From Limnomonas spitsbergensis (taxonomy: Eukaryota; Chlorophyta; Chlorophyceae; Chlamydomonadales): a stretch of DNA of 64,000 nt. The notes below the pieces were generated by a model. The model ran no database searches. It was not told where the DNA came from and worked only from the letters and a program-made list of their open reading frames with translations. Location: NCBI GenBank assembly GCA_037349105.1, contig JAYJMM010000123.1, forward strand, positions 7,936,001 through 8,000,000. The letters run 5' to 3'. The translations under genes were made by a program, and so were the position numbers. Shown here one piece after another: positions 1 to 9,959 of the stretch (within the stretch, counting starts at the first letter, position 1; every line of letters begins with the position of its first letter).

Positions 1-1392
1 GACACACTTCCCTCCCCCCAAGATGTGTCTTGGCACCCTGGCCCTACTGACACACTTCCCTCACCCCCAGATGTGTCTTGGCACCCTGGCCCTACTGACA
101 CACTTCCCTCCCCCCAGATGTGTCTTGGCACCCTGGCCCTACTGACACACTTCCCTCCCCCCAAGATGTGTCTTGGCACCCTGGCCCTGCTGACACACTT
201 CCCCCCCCCCAGATGTTTCTTGGCACCCTGGCCCTACTGACACACTTCCCTCCCCACCAGACGTGTCTTGGCACCCTGGCCCTACTGACACACTTCCCCC
301 CCCCCCCCAGATGTGTCTTGGCACCCTGGCCCCGCTGACACCCCCCCCCCCCCCACCCCCAGATGTGTCTTGGCACCCTGGCCCTGCTGTCACACTTCCC
401 CCCCCCCCCCCTACCAGATGTGTCTTGGCACCCTGGCCCTGCTGACACACTTAACTCCCCCCCCAGATGTGTCTTGGCACCCTGGCCCTGCTGACACACT
501 TCCCCCCCCCCCCCCCCCCAGATGTGTCTTGGCACCCTGGCCCTGCTGACACACTTCCCTCCCCCCCCAAGGTGTGTCTTGGCACCCTGGCCCTGCTGAC
601 ACACTCCCCCCCCCCCAGATGTGTCTTGGCACCCTGGCCCTACTGACACACTTCCCTCCCCCCAAGATGTGTCTTGGCACCCTGGCCCTACTGACACACT
701 TCCCTCACCCCCAGATGTGTCTTGGCACCCTGGCCCAACTGACACACTTCCCTCCCCCCAGATGTGTCTTGGCACCCTGGCCCTACTGACACACTTCCCT
801 CCCCCCAAGATGTGTCTTGGCACCCTGGCCCTGCTGACACACTTCCCCCCCCCCCCCCCCAGATGTTTCTTGGCACCCTGGCCCTACTGACACACTTCCC
901 TCCCCCCCAGATGTGTCTTGGCACCCTGGCCCTACTGACACACTTCCCCCCCCCCCAGATGTGTCTTGGCACCCTGGCCCTGCTGACACACTTCCCTCCC
1001 CCCCCAGATGTGTCTTGGCACCCTGGCCCTACTGACACACTTCCCTCCCCCCCCCCAGATGTGTCTTGGCACCCTGGCCCTGCTGTCACACTTCCCCCCC
1101 CCCCAGATGTGTCTTGGCACCCTGGCCCTGCTGACACACTTCCCTCCCCCACAGATGTGTCTTGGCACCCTGGCCCTGCTGTCACACTTCCCCCCCCCCC
1201 AGATGTGTCTTGGCACCCTGGCCCTGCTGACACACTTCCCTCCCCCACAGATGTGTCTTGGCACCCTGGCCCTGCTGTCACACTTCCCTCCCCCCAAGAT
1301 GTGTCTTGGCACCCTGGCCCTGCTGTCACATTCCCTCCCCCCCAGATGTGTCTTGGCACCCTGGCCCTGCTGACACACTCCTTCCCCCACAG
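1..1392 (+). repeat. 47-bp minisatellite built from a 3' splice site
   Basis: About 29 tandem units of 44-56 bp. Each unit has a core GATGTGTCTTGGCACCCTGG, then CCCTGCTGACACACTT, then a C-run of very variable length ending in CAG. The C-run plus CAG is a polypyrimidine tract and acceptor, and the bases after it copy the first bases of the real exon that starts at 1393 (ATGTGTCTGGGCAACGTGGC). The array is therefore intronic and consists of repeated acceptor-plus-exon-start segments. The window begins inside it, so its true length is unknown. Long open frames on both strands here are by-products of the repeat. Confidence 0.9.
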
Positions 1393-4300
1393 ATGTGTCT
1401 GGGCAACGTGGCCCTGCTGCCCCTGGGGGGCTACTTGATGCTGGACTCAGGGGAAGGGGACAACCTGCGAGGGGAGGCTGGATGGCAGGCCAGCGTGGCT
1501 TGGCAGGCAAATAGGCCCGGTTGCGGGCTTGCCAAGTGGCAGCTGGACGTGCACCGCTACAGCCAGGCACTGTCACTGTACCTGCCGGAGGGTAAGGGTT
1601 GAGGGTTCAGGTTAGGGCTCAGTTATTAAGTGAATGAAGTTTTGTCAGTTACGGTTTAGGGAAACGGTTTAGGGAGACGGCATAGGGAGGCTCCTGCAGG
1701 TCCTGAGGAGTCTCCTAGAGCCAGGCGTGTCTGGCATTTCCTTCCATGTACGGCCTAGTTTAGGGTTCAGGGTTTTAGGGTATTCATGCTTCAGGGTTTA
1801 AACCCTTAACCCTAGCAAATTGGTGACTCAGTTTGTCTATGGGTTCCTAGCCCTGCTTTCCTTGAGCCTCTCGCCCTCGATTTGTCAGTCATCTGCAGCA
1901 GATCAATCCCGCCTTTGCACGGTCACAGCAGGCTATTTCTGGCCTGGTCTTAGGGTGCCTTAGCCATGCTTTATTGGGGCCTCCCCTCTCAACCTCTTTC
2001 CTTCATCTGGGATGTGCAAGATATGTCTTCCAGGGCTGGGCTGCCCAGCTCCTGGTCAGGACAGGTAGAAGCCCTGAATTCCAAAACAATGAGCGTGGGG
2101 GTTCAGCTATGGTAAATCAACATGCCTGGGGAGGACAGGTCTTCCAGGGCTGAGCTTCTCAGCTCCTGGTCAGGACAGGTAGAAACCCTGAATTCCAAAA
2201 GAGTGAGCATGGGGGCTGCAGCTGTGGTACACCAACATGCCTGTTTGACTTCTGTAGGCTGTGCCCCCCCTGCTGTTAACGTGCGTTAACAAGAAATGTG
2301 CAGTGGGTGATTATGTATGAAAAGGAACCAGAAGCAGGTATGGATGGATCCACAGGGGTGGCATGTTTTGCTCGTTGCCTGGGTAGCTGCGGCTGCCGCT
2401 ACCTGCCGCCGCTACCCAGGTGCCTAAAAAAACATACAACTAGGGTTTTTTAGCTGCGGCAGCCGCCCATCTAGCGAGCAAAATATGCCACCAGATTGTT
2501 TTGGCTGCGGCAGTGGCCTAGCTAGCGAGCAAAACTTGCCACCAGTGTTACACATACCGGTACCACCAGCTGCCCCTAATCCTCCTCTGCCCTAGCTAGT
2601 TGCCATGCTCGAGCTGAGGGCGGATCTCACGTCAAGCCCCCCCCCTGCACCCTTCCCTCCTTAAGATGGAAAGGCAGCCGACGCCGGCAATGCTGAGGAT
2701 GATGAGGAGGAGGAGACGGTGGAATTCATTCTGTCGGGCCTGGGATACGGGAACGAGGCTCAGCTTGTTGAGGATGCCAGCAAGGATCCCAAGAAGTTCG
2801 TTGAGACCTACACTGACAAATTCACAGCGAAGAAGCAGGTTGAAAACGTGTCAGACACAGACAAGTGGCCAAAGATTAAGGATGATGAGAGGCCCAACTC
2901 AGTGGTGCGTGGTGCTGGGGAGGGGGAGGGAGAGGGGGAGGAGGGAGAGGGGGAGGGGGGGGAGGAGGAGGGGGGGGGGGGGTAGGAGGGAGAGGAGGAG
3001 AGTGAGGGGGAGGAGGAGGGGGGAGGAGGGGGAGGGGGAGATAGGGGTAGACTGGCAGTATACTGGTAGGACAATGTTGCAGAGGGTTGCAGCTGGCAGA
3101 GGTGGCGACACTCTTTACAGCAGTGATCACCAATGGAGCGTCCGGTATTCCTTGCACGCTCTTCTGTGGCTTGCCACAAGACAGCCTGGAGAGAATCATT
3201 ATACCTGTGCCGGTTCTCGACGAAGCAGGGGTGCACGTCGGCATTGCAGCATGCGGTGAACAGTGCAAGGCTTACTCAAACAGAATACAAGGCTGACAAG
3301 CACAGTACTTGACAATACTAAGAGAAGAAGAGAACAAGACAAGGCTTGCAAACAGAACATTGCAATGCTTACCCAAACATGACACTTGATTGTATGCCTA
3401 AGCCTCACTCCCTGCCTCGCCCCCTTTCAATATCGTGCCTCCAGGCCAGGTGATTGTCATCGGCGTTGAATCGTGCAAGGCTTACCCAATCAGAATACTT
3501 GACGATGCTGAAACTGTACCCGTCCTTGAATCTCGTGCCCCCGCCTGGGTGATCGTCATCAGTGTCGTCCCTTAACCCTAAACCCCAAACCCAGGTGGTT
3601 GTCATCAGTGTCCAGGGCGTCCCGCTGCCCTTCCTGGTCTCTCTGCGGAACCTGAACAAAAAGGAGGTGGTCACCCGCAGCTACGGGCTCAAGTGGTGGT
3701 ATCAGTACTGCGAGCTGCAGGGGCAAGCGCACCAGGAGGCAGTTGTCCTGCAGCCAACGCAACAGCAGCAACAACCCATGCAACAGCACCAGCAACAGCC
3801 CATGCAGCAACAGCCCATGCAACAGCCTATGCAGCAACAGCCCATGCACCAGCATATGCAGCAACAGCCCATGCAACAGCAATACGTACAGCCCATGCAA
3901 CAGCAGCAGCAGCAGCAGGTACAGCCATCGCAACTGCAGCCCCTGCAGCACCAGGAGCCCTCTGTCTCCGCCACCAGTGCACCACTACCCAGTAACAACG
4001 AGCTGCAGCAGCAGGCAATGCAGACGCAGCCGGAGCAGCAGCTACAACAGCAGCAGCAGCAGCTGGCGCAGACGCAGCAGGAACAGAAGTTACAGCAGCA
4101 GAAGCAGCAGGAGCAGCAGCAGCTGCAGCTGTCCAAGTCTCTAGGACATGTTGGCGCAGCAGCTGACGCCGTGCAGGTGGAGCAGGCCGGCCCTGTGCCT
4201 GTAGCTATCAAGCAGGTTGTCAAGGATGAGGCGCAGAAGGCGGAGCAGGAGCTGGGGATACAGCCCGCCCCTGGGGCACCCGCGGCACCCGCGCCTTCTC

Positions 4301-6879
4301 TGGGAGGCGCGGTTGCCGAGCCTACTCTGGGTGGCATTGCTGCCCCTGCCCCCACTGCCAGCGCGCCTGAGAGCCTGGAGGATGATATGCAGCTTGAGGA
4401 GGGGTGAGTGGCAGTGCCGGTCCAGTCTTTTATTAAGCGAGGAAGGTTATGGTCGTTTGGAAATTACAATGGGAGGACAGGATGAACATGCTTGAGGTAT
4501 GATTAAACAGAAGCTAGGGGAATCAATGCGGTCCTGACGGGGGTTGAATTGTGTAGGCTAGTTTCAGTCACCATAATTTGGAGGAAAATTCAGCAACATG
4601 TTTCCAGTATAGGACCGTATTGAATGACACGATTCCTGACTTACGGCGCGATTGCACAGCACTGGTGAGCGAGGCCCCCAGGACAGCATTATTCGTACAT
4701 GTAGATCTGGGTGGGAAGTACAGACAGTATCATGTGGGCAGTACAAGCAGCACTTGGTAGGCAGTACAGGCAGCTCTGGATTTGCAGTACAAGCAGCTCT
4801 GGTTCAGCAGTACAGACAGCAGTGGGTCGGCAGTATAGACAGCAGTGGGTCGGCAGTACTGATAGCTCTGGATTGGCTGTACATGCAGCTCTGAGCTGGC
4901 AGTACATTTAGCTCTGGGTCCGCAGTACAGGCAGCTCTGGGTCGGCAGTACAGGTAGCCCTGTGTCAGCATTACAGACAGCTCTGGTTGGGCCGGACAGG
5001 CAGCTCTGGGCCCGCAGTACATGCAACTATGGGTCGGCAGTACATGCAGCTATGGGTCAGCAGAACAGGCCGTACTGGGTCGGCACTCGGCAGTACAGGC
5101 AACTCTGGGTCCTGCTGCTCTTGCTGCTGCTGATGATGATGTCGTTGCTGCTGATGATGACGCTGACCCTGCTATTGCCGCGGCCACTGCTATGTACAGG
5201 ATTTCCAAGCTGCCTGCTTTGACGGGCCCCGTGATCCCCGCCTTATCGCCCACGTCATCGCTTGCCGCGGCGGCCAAAGACTCCACCCCGGAGGTCTCCC
5301 CCAAAGTGCCGAAGCAGCCGGCAGCTGCTGGACCACCTGCCCGCTCACTGCGTCTGGTTGTTCCTGAGCTGGGCGACCAGGGGAGCGAGGACAGAGGGCC
5401 TTGGACAGGCAGTGCTGCGCCTGCTGTCCTGCCGTCGCCAGGGGATGCTGGCAGCCACCTGGCAGGCCCGTCGCCTGACACCCCGGCGGGAGCTACGCCC
5501 GGCAGCGGGCGGAAAAGTGACGGCGGTGGCGCCTCGATGGCGGACAGGGCCAGCCGGGTGTATAAGGATGCGGGCGGTGGGCGCGCTCGTGATGACGGCG
5601 GCGCGTTGAAACGCAGCAGGAGTAGGAGCAAGGATCGCAACCAGGATCGCCGGTCCAGCCGCGACAGTGTCAGGGACGATAGGGATAGGGAACGAGGGGA
5701 AAGGAGGGGCGGGGAGAGGGAGAGGGACGGTGGCAAGGACCGGGACAGGGAAAGAGGGGACAGGAGGGGCGGGGAGAGGGAAAAGGACAGAGAAAGGGAG
5801 AGGGACAGGGACAAGGAGAGAGAAAGGGAGAGAGAAAGGGAGAGGGACAGGGGAAGGATCCGGGAGAAAGCAAAGGAAAAAGAGCTTGACAGGAGGCAGG
5901 AGGCGCATCAGCGTGCTGTGTGCGCACCGCAAGGGGATGGCGGCATGTTGTCCCCTCCAGCTGAGCAGGCCATGCCGCAGGCCATCCCCGGTGGCAGCGG
6001 CGGAGTGCAGCAGGCTGCGGCAGCAGCGGCAACAGCGGCAGCCGCGGCAGCAGGAGCCGCCAAGGAAGCAACCACTGCCATGATGAAGTGAGTTTTGTAG
6101 GTGAAAGAGCACGGGTATTTGTGACAGAGAGAGTGCACCTCTTGCAAAGCAGCCCGGACACTTGGTCAGTAATGCATTATGATTCATGACGTGTATGAGC
6201 GGTGGGCATATCTGCACATAACTGCCCATTGCCAATTGCCCAGCCAGTTGCCAATTGCCATTTGCTCAGCCTGGTGTATTTTATTACATTCCGATGGCGT
6301 TGAAGCCTAAGCTGGACTCCCTTTCGATGCTTGCTGATCAATCAATGGGCTTTCCGTTTTTCCATCGAGGCGCCTGTCTGCGAGAGGGGTGCGAGACCGC
6401 TAAAAGCTTGTTTAACATTACTTTTGAATGCGGATGGAGATGGAGAGATGTCTGCCAAACTGAGCTTTCTGAGTGCCTGCTCAATACGCAGGGATACAAG
6501 CCTGGCTCCAGCAGGCTCATCGCCGTCCGCTCAAGCTCAGCCGCCCGCTCAAGCCCCACTGCCCGCTGCAGCAGCGCCCGCCGGCAGCGATAACATCCTC
6601 CACGCTCGGCGCGGCGGGGGCTCGGATGTAGAGGAGCGCGCCGTGGCCCTTGCGTCGGAGCATGGCGTCCAGGCCATGGTGATGGACCACAACGGCCATC
6701 TGGATGAGAGGCTGAACAACGAGAATGAGGCTGTACCGGCAGACCTCGAGGCAGAGCAGCGCCGCATTTTCGGCACTTTTGACGATTTCTTCAGGCAGTA
6801 CACGGCCTTAAGGAGGCCGAAGCTGATCGAGCTGGAGAATAAGAGGGTCCACGACTTGCTGCTCAATGATCAGGGATGA
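1393..6879 (+). CDS. Gln-rich, Arg/Asp/Glu-rich probable nuclear regulator with SET-like segment (5' partial)
   Basis: The 5' end lies outside the window. Exons: 1393-1591, 2666 to about 2912, about 3120-3230, 3590-4403, about 5095-6088, and a last exon from about 6500 to the TGA at 6877-6879. Exons 1 and 2 join in phase (GAG G / AT GGA), supporting one gene. Exon 2 is acidic. Exons 3-4 give IIIPVPVLDEAG followed by VPLPFLVSLRNLNKKE and SYGLKWW, which resembles the C-terminal part of a SET domain (residues before a YG..W motif); this assignment is an inference. Exon 4 continues with about 120 residues of polyglutamine mixed with Met and Pro. Exon 5 has an Asp-rich stretch, then RSRSKDR and a long RERDRD/ERER tract like splicing-associated RS/RE proteins, then polyalanine. 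The last exon is helical (FGTFDDFFRQYTALRRPKL). I infer a chromatin- or RNA-associated nuclear protein. The boundary of exon 3 is uncertain. Confidence 0.6.
2028..2247. repeat. Two-copy tandem duplication, about 110 bp
   Basis: Two diverged copies begin with CTTCCAGGGCTG (near 2028 and 2142) and share AGCTCCTGGTCAGGACAGGT and CCCTGAATTCCAAAA. They lie in the first intron of the gene that spans 1393-6879. No coding potential is seen. Confidence 0.8.
2354..2543. mobile_element. Fold-back / MITE-like element with inverted ends
   Basis: The left end reads GGTGGCATGTTTTGCTCG and is followed by GGTAGCTGCGGCTGCCGCT. The right side carries the inverse twice: AGCTGCGGCAGCCGCC with GAGCAAAATATGCCACC ending near 2492, and GGCTGCGGCAGTGG with GAGCAAAACTTGCCACC ending near 2543. 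This is a terminal-inverted-repeat structure under 200 bp with no ORF, as in MITEs or fold-back elements. No clear target-site duplication was found. It sits in an intron. Confidence 0.55.
2915..3042. repeat. G-rich purine tract (GGGGAGG type)
   Basis: A nearly pure purine strand of GGGGAGG, GGAGGAG and GGGGGAG follows the end of an acidic exon and lies in the next intron. It could form G-quadruplexes. The overlapping reading frames are artefacts of composition. Confidence 0.85.
3437..3612 (+). repeat. Three copies of an acceptor plus exon start
   Basis: The segment GTGNTNGTCATCNGNGT occurs near 3440 (after GGCCAG), near 3549 (after CGCCTGG) and at 3590 (after AACCCAG). The third is the real exon start. 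The two upstream copies are diverged duplicates of the 3' splice site and first exon bases, separated by GCAAGGCTTAC-type repeats. Confidence 0.6.
4735..5108 (+). repeat. 24-bp minisatellite next to an acceptor site
   Basis: About 15 imperfect units of the form GGCAGTACAGGCAGCTCTGG plus GTC. The last unit, GGCAGTACAG then GCAACTCTGGGTCC, supplies the probable 3' splice site and first codons (ATLGP) of the following exon. The array is therefore another amplified acceptor. It occupies the 3' part of the intron between the Gln-rich and the Arg/Asp-rich exons. Confidence 0.8.
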
Positions 6880-6897
6880 AGGGATTGCTAATGATAG

Positions 6898-7013
6898 GTT
6901 AATGACGTTACACCTCTGGGCCATGCTGAAATTAGGGATTGCTTAGGATATGTTAATGACGTTACACCTCTGGGCCTGCTCAAAAAAGGCTAGGCCGCGG
7001 GGGCGCCCAACTT
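6898..7013 (-). mobile_element. Two LINE 3'-tail fragments
   Basis: TTAATGACGTTACACCTCTG occurs at about 6898 (short copy) and 6953. The second continues through GGCCTGCTC, a short A-run and GGCTAGGCCGCGGGGGCGCC. Read on the minus strand this is the 3' end of the LINE whose RT remnant lies at 8383-8733. These are probably strongly 5'-truncated insertions just downstream of the TGA at 6879. Confidence 0.6.
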
Positions 7014-7602
7014 TCTCGTTGGAAGAAAAGAAAATATAGGATATATATTCCTCTTGTCTTTCCACACAACCCGCTTGTTTCAGGCTTGTTCATGCATCAG
7101 CTACAGAGTTGGGCTCTAACACCAGAACAGGGACTCGGCGGGTGTACTGAAAGAGAGTCTGTTGCGCAGTAAATCGTTTTTGATATTCTGACTGCAGAGC
7201 CGTAGAATTCATGTGACATTGGAACGAGGCAGACCGTCACGACTGTGAAATTTGTACAGTCCAACAGAGCATCACATTTGATGCATGGGGCATGTGTATG
7301 ACGTTACGCACCTGATGCATGGGACATTTGAATTGCCCAACCTTTATGAGGTATGATAATGGAGCGGATGCGGCCCCAGCCCATGCCACACTGTTCCCGG
7401 AGACCTCTCGGTGCAAAGTTCCCTTTATTTCTGCGTGGGTGACCCAAGCCGCCTGGAAAGCAGGTGCCTTGCGTAAACGACTGGGATGTGAACATATCTT
7501 ATCCGAGCGCAGCTTCACTTCAATCCTCCGATTTACAGCTTGCACATGCGATGATATGTGCGGCCGAGCCTTTCCAACAGGGCCAATGGGGTCACACCAT
7601 TA

Positions 7603-7862
7603 CGATGTTGATGCCCTTACACCTCTGGGCCATGCTCAAACATGTCATGAACATGTGTGGCGGTAGACGTGTGGAAGAGGCCCAGGCAGTGATTGAAGCT
7701 TGAGCCTGTACATGGGATACAAATATTGACGTCTGAAAACTGGGTCACAGGGCACTGTCTCATTTGTATGCCAGGCTGTGCCACTGGCACTGGCTCTCTT
7801 TGAATGTCAATGACGTTACACCTCTGGGCCCTGCTCAAAAAGACTTGGCCGCGCGGGCGCCT
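7603..7862 (-). mobile_element. Two more LINE 3'-tail fragments
   Basis: CTTACACCTCTGGGCCATGC (near 7617) and AATGACGTTACACCTCTGGG (7809), the latter running through GGCCGCGCGGGCGCC, match the same tail sequence. No gene is seen in the DNA between or around them (7014-8010). Confidence 0.55.
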
Positions 7863-8009
7863 ATGTGAAAGGGGCAGAAAAATACACAAGTATATATGTT
7901 TCGTGAGGAACCATCCTCATCATGCAACCTACCCAATGGTGTAGCTACCACCAGATTTGTACAAATGGTAGCCACTATTCATTGGTGCCCCCTGGTTACG
8001 GTACCCAGA

Positions 8010-8790
8010 AGTCAATAACGTTACACTACCTCTGGGCCCGCCCAAAGCTCGGCCGCTTGGGTGCCCAACTGTTCAGAAGGGAGTTAAGGAGGCACTAAAA
8101 GGATGAGTGGGGGAAAGGAACAAAAGGAGAGGCCGGGAAGGCTAAGCAGACCAAGTCCAACACCTGAGTTCCACTAGAGACTACCCCTCAACAAAGCCTC
8201 TAAGAAAACAAAAGTCCTGGAAAGCAAGCGTATCCCACCCCTGCTTGGCCGTGAGGGCGCTCCACTGATCAGAAGGGAGAAGAGAAGAAACTTAAAAGGG
8301 GGCAAACAACTACAACAACAACAAAAAGGCCAAAAGAGAAGGCCGGAAAGGCCAACGACATCGGGCTCAGAAACCCCGGCGACTAACCCTCAATAATGCC
8401 CACAGCACAGTCCACAAAAGCAAGTGCGTCCCACCCATGCTCAGCCTGGTACAACTGGTGGAAGTTAGTGGCAGCGCCCTGAGGACCTGCCCACCCCCGC
8501 TCCCGTAACTGCTCCCTGACACTAGGGCACTGGAAGCACACATGCAGTGCATCCTCTACCTCCTCGCTATCCCCCCCTGCCCAACACCGCTGGCAGCAGC
8601 GTGCTTGTTGCCGCTGACCGTTGCGTCGTCCTCTGGTATCAGCAGTGCTGATCGCGCCAAGCCGTAGTCGCAAATTGGTGCGCACACAAGCACACTCCCT
8701 CTGACTAGTGCGGCTCTGGGCTTGCGCCAGCACGGCACCTGCCCTGGACTGGAACCAGGCGCGGTAGGTCGCCGCAGATCTCTTTGAATG
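8010..8790 (-). mobile_element. 3' portion of a degraded non-LTR retrotransposon
   Basis: Read on the minus strand: RT C-terminus (8733-8383), then a 3' untranslated region made of two diverged copies of about 190 bp (8240-8430 and 8030-8240, sharing CAGAAGGGAG, AGGCCGG and CTAACCCTCA-like blocks), ending in the tail GTAACGTTATTGAC at 8011. The same tail ends the short dispersed copies at 6953, 7807, 19301 and 44197, so this locus shows what they derive from. Confidence 0.6.
8383..8733 (-). pseudogene. Reverse-transcriptase C-terminal (zinc-knuckle) remnant
   Basis: The minus-strand frame reads RLRLGAISTADTRGRRNGQ, then CCQRC, then EDALHVCFQCPSVREQL. The arrangement Cys-x2-Cys, about 14 residues, His-x4-Cys-Pro is the usual C-terminal knuckle after the reverse transcriptase of many LINEs. 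No RT catalytic core is present upstream, so only the last 117 codons remain. It ends in a TGA near 8383. Confidence 0.5.
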
Positions 8791-9959
8791 TGTGGTAGAG
8801 TATGTTTGCGGTAAGTTTGACTCTTGGGTGATACCAGCCGGCTGCTGCGGATATTGTTGATGGGGGTCTTATTTTGATTGGGGCTTGTCTCCTGCACGAC
8901 GGGGGTTCTTCTCACGCCACTATGGTAGTCAGTGGCTGCGTGGTAGCTAGTCCAGAGGGGGGAGGAGGGGGAGAAGGCGTTTATTCTTCTGTCCTCGTTC
9001 ATTTAGTGCCAAAACCTGTTTGCGGGCAGCTGTCGAATTCACTAACATCATGCTCGGCTGAACTAAACAAACAAATGCATGGTTTTGCATTCCGGCTAAA
9101 AAGCTTGCTCTACCGTACTCGAGATCATGGCAATGTTCATTTGTTGTTATGGGCATGGGCCCCATACGCCTCTACGCATCCCATGGACGGTGAAACAAAA
9201 ATAGCTTCTCCCCTTCGCTTGTGCACGGCAAGCTGCTGGTTCTGATGACTGGGTAATTACCTGGGTAAACTAAGTACAGAAGGCAAGCAACAACAGGTTT
9301 TCCTGGCTACATGTATGAATGGAACGTATCTCATGACAATGAAAGCTATGGATATATGGAATATGCCTGTGCCAAATAGAGGATGCGCTGGAAACGCTTT
9401 TCAAAATGATAGAATCATGCATTAAAAATACGGCAATTGAGCCTCCATGTGAACTGACAGGGTATCCGTTTCAGAACGCTGGCTTCCATATTTTGAATAC
9501 TGCATTAATGATACGTTCCGAACAGAGCAGAGGAGCTAGACTCATGACTTTTGAGAAAGTACGGAATGAATGACGTACACCTGCAGACGTATGTGCATGC
9601 GTATGCAGATTCCCCCTGTGCGTATGGGCCAATGAAACTTGACGATGATGAGAAGGATAATCTATTAAGCTCTCCTAATTAACTCGAGAGGCGATCGCTT
9701 AAGTGCGGCTAGTCTGTGAGCACACTCTGCCATCCTCAAATCCACGCCTTAAAACGGAGTTCCTTCCTTTCCTTTTTTTTTAACACGGGCAGACAATCCA
9801 CTGTCCTGCACGAACCCTCAGGGCCTGGCACGTCAGGGTTTTAAGGATATTTTGCAGGTGCCACGCGGGCCGTTGCCATCTCAGATTCCCTGGTACCTGT
9901 CCCGTCGTCGATGCTTTTAGCCTTCATATTAAGCTCATTCGAGGTGTCTTGGAGCCAGC
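8791..9959. other. No gene recognised
   Basis: Noncoding or unrecognised. The composition is balanced, with no repeats of note and no convincing exon with splice signals. It presumably includes the promoter of the gene starting at 9960. Confidence 0.5.

Noticed and set aside
1..1392. CRISPR-like array
   Set aside because: Units are contiguous with no unique spacers, and the window is clearly eukaryotic.
92..1576. Long open frames on both strands of the first minisatellite
   Set aside because: They repeat the same 15-16 residues, exist in several frames at once and depend on C-run lengths; the array is better explained as amplified intron acceptor sequence.
3702..4355. Minus-strand Cys/Gly/Ala-rich frame opposite the Gln-rich exon
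   Set aside because: It is the reverse reading of CAG/CAA repeats; splice phases and composition support the plus strand.
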